NCBI GenBank assembly: GCA_022729615.1
Contig: DZAQ01000041.1
Coordinates: 1-10,391 of the forward strand
From: Sulfurovum sp.
Lineage (GTDB): Bacteria; Campylobacterota; Campylobacteria; Campylobacterales; Sulfurovaceae
Direction of reading: 5' to 3'
DNA length: 10,391 nucleotides
The position numbers and the translations under genes were made by a program. Of the stretch, positions 7,573-10,391 are shown piece after piece. The notes under the pieces are model-generated. The model was not told the origin of the DNA and did no database searches. It was given only the letters and a program-made list of their open reading frames with translations. The stretch's first letter is position 1. The number at the start of each line of letters is the position of its first letter.

Positions 7573-7657
7573 GATTGCCGTGCTTCGCTTGCAAAGACGA
7601 ATTTTCGTCACTGCGAGACCTTCAGGTCGCGGCAGTCTCAGCCGGTTTTGGATTGCC
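7573..7657. repeat. palindromic interspersed-repeat-like element between convergent genes
   Basis: The core is a perfect inverted repeat, GACGAA (7596-7601) and TTCGTC (7604-7609), with a two-base loop. Around it pair GC(A) blocks (7591-7593 with 7612-7614). The outer arms TGCCG (7576-7580) and CGGCA (7630-7634) close an imperfect hairpin of about 60 bases. GATTGCC occurs twice in direct orientation (7573-7579 and 7651-7657). The style (GATTGCC, CTTCGCTTGCAAAGACG, CGTCACTGCGAGACC) matches the 'gcaatgacg' palindromic repeats scattered through many bacterial genomes, here with diverged bases. It may fold in RNA and help end both convergent transcripts, although there is no T-tract. It overlaps the 3' end of the methyltransferase gene. 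The outer boundaries are approximate, because only one copy is visible. Confidence 0.65.
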
Positions 7658-8227
7658 ACATCCATTTCGCTTCACTTTCTTGGCGATCATAGCATTTTTA
7701 AATGCCCTTTTTCCTTTGAGGTCTTCATCCCAAAACTCATGCAGGTGAAGTATTTCAAGACGGTGCGAAAAGGATGCTTCAAGCTCTCCTTGTCGGAGTA
7801 AAAAGAGCGGATTTGCAGGGGTGTTTTGGTTTTGGGGATGGTGGCAAAATGTCTCGATGAAGAGTATCCCGTCATCTGTCAATGCCTCTGTCATGCCTTC
7901 AAAAAGTTCACGCATGAGAAAATTGGTGCAGACGATGAGGTTGTAGCGGTTTTTTGGGATTTTGCAGTGGTCGAAATCGACCTCTTTTGGGTGAATGTGC
8001 GGGATATTTTGCAGTGATTGGATCGCTACGGAGCTGATATCGAACGCATCGACTTCAAACCCGAGTGAGGCGAGATAACGGCTATTTCTTCCCATTCCGC
8101 AGGCGATATCGAGCGCTCTTTTGCCGAGGGGAAGTTTGGCATACTCGACAAGAAGCGGGGAGGGGGGCGAAAGGAGAGGGTTGGAGGTATATTTCGCATC
8201 CCAATTAATTTTGTCGCTGTGCGCCAT
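7622..8227 (-). CDS. class I SAM-dependent methyltransferase, substrate unknown
   Basis: This 201-residue protein has the Rossmann-fold methyltransferase core. Motif I is ALDIACGMGRNS (38-49), the acidic residue ending strand 2 is in FDIS (Asp63), and the strand-4 region reads YNLIVCTNFL (95-104), followed by LTDDGILFIETF (116-127). It resembles the small TehB/Methyltransf_25-like group that begins with a W-D-x-K-Y element (WDAKY, 9-13). The acceptor cannot be told. The ATG at 8227 lies 24 bases after the DUF1456 gene and has only a weak AGAG ribosome site. The last 13 or so residues (GCGNPKPAETAAT, 189-201) and the TGA stop are encoded by the palindromic repeat element. The native tail therefore probably ended near IAKKVKR, and the repeat has replaced or extended it. 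The catalytic core looks intact. Confidence 0.85.
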   Translation of the reverse strand: MAHSDKINWDAKYTSNPLLSPPSPLLVEYAKLPLGKRALDIACGMGRNSRYLASLGFEVDAFDISSVAIQSLQNIPHIHPKEVDFDHCKIPKNRYNLIVCTNFLMRELFEGMTEALTDDGILFIETFCHHPQNQNTPANPLFLLRQGELEASFSHRLEILHLHEFWDEDLKGKRAFKNAMIAKKVKRNGCGNPKPAETAAT

Positions 8228-8251
8228 AAGAACTCTTTAGATGCTATTTTC

Positions 8252-8722
8252 TCAAGATCGCGCTTGATTTATATCGAAATAGTACTCATCCAACCCCTCC
8301 AAAAAGCTCATCAAAAGCTCATCGGAGCAGAGTTTGAAATTTTTGCTCCCCTCTTTGCGGAAGAGTGCGGAGAGCTGCTGTTTGGTGGGGTTGAGATCGG
8401 CAAGATTGAAGATGATCTCGATCTGCGGCTCTTTGAGTTCTAGGGCAATGCGTAGTTTTTTGAGGATGAGATTGTTTGTGAGCGCGACGGTTGTTTCGTC
8501 ATCTTGATCGTTGGGGGATTTGCCCCGTTTGAGTGCGATGAGACCATCGAGAAAAAGACCCAGCTCTTCATAGGTACATTTTGTATTTTTTCCGCCCTCC
8601 ACAAGGGATGCCAGACGCTCATGGCTCATCTCGAAGCCAGCTAGTCTATAGGCTTCGAGGATCTCATCCTCGGTAAGACGGAGCGCCGAAACGATCTTGG
8701 AAAAGAGAGTATTTGTTACCAT
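8252..8722 (-). CDS. DUF1456 family protein (YehS-like)
   Basis: The protein has 156 residues and consists of two copies of a helical repeat of about 65-70 residues. Copy one starts TNTLFSKIVSALRLTEDEIL and contains the pattern Y-E-E-L-G-L-F-L-D-G-L. Copy two starts TNNLILKKLRIALELKEPQI and contains C-S-D-E-L-L-M-S-F-L-E-G-L. This duplicated layout is typical of DUF1456/YehS. The function is unknown and no enzyme motif is seen. The frame stays open upstream to 8965, but I chose ATG 8722 because GGAG lies five bases upstream, the repeat unit begins right there, and the upstream part reads through the DUF302 gene out of frame. It lies 16 bases after the lipoprotein gene, so the two are probably co-transcribed. 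Confidence 0.87.
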   Translation of the reverse strand: MVTNTLFSKIVSALRLTEDEILEAYRLAGFEMSHERLASLVEGGKNTKCTYEELGLFLDGLIALKRGKSPNDQDDETTVALTNNLILKKLRIALELKEPQIEIIFNLADLNPTKQQLSALFRKEGSKNFKLCSDELLMSFLEGLDEYYFDINQARS

Positions 8723-8738
8723 TTTTGCTCCAATTTTT

Positions 8739-9233
8739 TCACTTTTGCTCTTTGGTTTGGGGGTTGGCAGGGTCATTTTTGGCGAGTTTGCCGCTGAGTG
8801 ATTGGAGTGCCATATTGACTTTTCCGATAACTTCAAGACATTTCTGATCTTTGATATTGTGCTGCAGGGTGTAGTACTCCGGGTTGGTGTAGGATATCCA
8901 GTGTTTGCCGTCGTAGTCGGTCGTAAAGAGCATCTTGAGCGGAAGATCAAGACCGATGGAGGCATTGCACTGCATCAGAACGCTTCCTACTTTGGCATCT
9001 CCGAAAACGACAAGCGTATTGGGCAGGAGTTCCATTTCAGAATTTTTGGCATTTTGTGCATGGTCGATAACTTGGAAAATCGACAAACCCTCCTCCTCCA
9101 AAATCTTCTCAAATTTTTTCACCCCCTCTGCGGTAGGATATCTACTTTCGATACTATTGATAAAAGTTCCCCTTTTATTCTCGCAGCCTATAAAAAGAAG
9201 CGCCAAGATAAGTAACGGTAGGATTTTTCTCAT
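8739..9233 (-). CDS. DUF302 domain lipoprotein
   Basis: The 164-residue precursor starts with a lipoprotein signal peptide: Lys/Arg at 2-3, a hydrophobic core, and the lipobox LFIGC with lipidated Cys17. The residue after the cysteine is Glu, not Asp, so by the enterobacterial Lol rule outer-membrane placement is expected. Residues about 30-120 form the DUF302 domain, with GLSIFQVIDHAQNAK, LLPNTLVVFGDAKVGSVLMQ and LDLPLKMLF as the family's usual blocks, followed by W-I-S-Y-T-N-P-E-Y. DUF302 proteins are small periplasmic or envelope proteins whose role is not established. The tail is polar and probably disordered. AAGGA lies about six bases upstream of the ATG at 9233. The gene follows ychF by 18 bases, inside the same probable transcript. 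Confidence 0.9.
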   Translation of the reverse strand: MRKILPLLILALLFIGCENKRGTFINSIESRYPTAEGVKKFEKILEEEGLSIFQVIDHAQNAKNSEMELLPNTLVVFGDAKVGSVLMQCNASIGLDLPLKMLFTTDYDGKHWISYTNPEYYTLQHNIKDQKCLEVIGKVNMALQSLSGKLAKNDPANPQTKEQK

Positions 9234-9251
9234 TTTTTTCCTTATAATAAT

Positions 9252-10355
9252 CTAAACATTAAATCTAAAGTGCATGACATCGCCGTCTTGCACAATATAC
9301 TCTTTGCCCTCAAGGCGCATCTTGCCTGCCTCTTTGGAGGCTTGTTCGCCGCCGTTTTGGATGTAGTCTGCAAATGAGATCACCTCTGCACGGATAAATC
9401 CTTTTTCGAAGTCATTGTGGATGACGGCAGCGGCTTTGGGAGCGGTCGTGCCTTTGCGTATCGTCCATGCTCTCACCTCTTTGACGCCGGCAGTGAAGTA
9501 GCTCATGAGTCCTAGTTTGCTAAATCCTTTTTGGATGATTTGATCGAGTCCTGATTCGGTGACACCCAATGATTCGAGCATCTCGTTTTTCTCCTCATCA
9601 TCAAACTCTACCATCTCTTCCTCGACTTTGGCGCAGAGTTTGATCACTTCACGGTTGTTTTTTGCAGCAAATTCACGGAGCACTTTGACATACTCGCTAT
9701 CCTCACTCAGTCCATCCTCATCGACATTAGCGCCATAGATGATCTCTTTGCTCGTGAGAAGACGGAGATCTTTATTGAGCGCCATGAAAGCTTCACTATT
9801 GAAATTCTCGTAGCTCGATACCGGATTGCCCTGTGCGATGAACTCCATCAGCTCCTCAGCTATTATGAGCTGATCTTTTGCCTCTTTGTCATTGCCTTTG
9901 GCTTTTCGTGCGATATTTTCGATGCGTTTTTGCAGGGAGTCGATGTCTGCCAGCAGAAGCTCTTGTTCGATGATCTCTATATCGCGGATAGGGTCGATGG
10001 AGCCTTCCACATGGGTGATATTTTCATCTTCAAAGCACCGGACGATCTCCAATATCACCTCAGTTTCACGGATGTTGCTCAAAAACTTGTTGCCAAGCCC
10101 TTCGCCTTTGCTGGCACCCTTGACGAGACCGGCGATATCGACAAAGTCTAGTGTCGAGTGCTGGATGCGCTCCGGATTGACTATCTTGGCGAGTGCGTCA
10201 AGCCGCTTGTCCGGTACGGGCACAACCGCTTTGTTGGGCTCTATCGTACAAAAAGGGTAATTGGCGCTCTCGGCATTTTGCGCTTTCGTCAGCGCATTGA
10301 ATGTTGTCGATTTGCCGACATTGGGGAGTCCTACCAATCCTATACCTAATCCCAT
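9252..10355 (-). CDS. ychF: redox-regulated ATPase YchF (OLA1-type Obg family P-loop protein)
   Basis: YchF is a ribosome-associated ATPase, unusual among GTPase-fold proteins in preferring ATP. The 367-residue length is normal for the family. The G1 P-loop is GLPNVGKS (9-16) and G3 is DIAG (73-76). Leu77 replaces the usual catalytic glutamine (the HAS-type feature), and NVDE (210-213) stands at G4 in place of NKxD, which is the basis for ATP preference. A helical coiled-coil insertion follows (about 125-180), and the C-terminal TGS domain (about 283-366) ends GDVMHFRFNV. The start MGLGIGLVG is the family start; AGGAG (10364-10368 on the plus strand) lies eight bases upstream. Only 36 bases upstream are visible, so its promoter is probably outside the window. 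It appears to lead the four-gene minus-strand transcript. Confidence 0.98.
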   Translation of the reverse strand: MGLGIGLVGLPNVGKSTTFNALTKAQNAESANYPFCTIEPNKAVVPVPDKRLDALAKIVNPERIQHSTLDFVDIAGLVKGASKGEGLGNKFLSNIRETEVILEIVRCFEDENITHVEGSIDPIRDIEIIEQELLLADIDSLQKRIENIARKAKGNDKEAKDQLIIAEELMEFIAQGNPVSSYENFNSEAFMALNKDLRLLTSKEIIYGANVDEDGLSEDSEYVKVLREFAAKNNREVIKLCAKVEEEMVEFDDEEKNEMLESLGVTESGLDQIIQKGFSKLGLMSYFTAGVKEVRAWTIRKGTTAPKAAAVIHNDFEKGFIRAEVISFADYIQNGGEQASKEAGKMRLEGKEYIVQDGDVMHFRFNV

Positions 10356-10391
10356 CTCATTTGCTCCTGTAGTTTGATTTTTTACATTTTT

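Noticed and set aside
7571..7665. CRISPR array or intrinsic terminator
   Set aside because: There are no regularly spaced repeat-spacer units and no T-tract after the hairpin. The structure fits an interspersed palindromic element better.
7481..7801. Plus-strand 106-codon frame across the repeat element
   Set aside because: It joins the end of the DUF4153 gene, the repeat and antisense methyltransferase sequence, with no coherent protein character.
8723..8965. Upstream extension of the DUF1456 gene to a start at 8965
   Set aside because: The extra 81 codons overlap the DUF302 coding sequence out of frame, are low-complexity in character and precede a well-placed GGAG plus ATG at 8722.

Overview
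The window is most likely chromosomal DNA of a Campylobacterota (epsilonproteobacterial) bacterium, probably a free-living relative of Sulfurimonas, Sulfuricurvum or Sulfurovum. This rests on the moderate G+C content, tight gene packing, weak -35 signals, and the style of the PurU, YchF, TrmL and BY-kinase proteins. The genus is an inference; no rRNA or species marker is present.

Layout. (1) Positions 1-2235, minus strand: a Wzc-type polysaccharide co-polymerase/tyrosine autokinase, cut off at the left edge before its C-terminal tyrosine tail. It implies an exopolysaccharide or capsule locus to the left. (2) Positions 2236-2405: a divergent intergenic region with candidate promoters and a weak terminator-like hairpin upstream of the next gene. 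(3) Positions 2406-7560, plus strand: a compact run of CCA-adding-type nucleotidyltransferase (TTG start), patatin-like lipase (overlapping by 23 bases), formyltetrahydrofolate deformylase PurU, tRNA 2'-O-methyltransferase TrmL, a 47-residue single-span membrane protein (4-base overlap, easily missed) and a 576-residue DUF4153 polytopic membrane protein. A perfect extended -10 element straddles the stop codon of the patatin gene and may drive purU onward. (4) Positions 7561-7665: a palindromic interspersed-repeat-like element between convergent genes. (5) Positions 7622-10355, minus strand, transcribed right to left: YchF ATPase, DUF302 lipoprotein, DUF1456 (YehS-like) protein and a class I SAM methyltransferase, with gaps of only 16-24 bases, so probably one transcript.

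Functional reading. The plus-strand genes mix tRNA maturation (CCA end repair, wobble-base methylation), one-carbon/purine metabolism and membrane functions. The minus-strand run joins a translation-associated ATPase to envelope and uncharacterised proteins. Most of this is housekeeping, and I do not see a convincing new multi-gene system. The points most worth checking are the repeat element that supplies the C-terminal tail and stop codon of the methyltransferase, the unannotated small membrane protein paired with DUF4153, and the leader region of the CCA enzyme gene.
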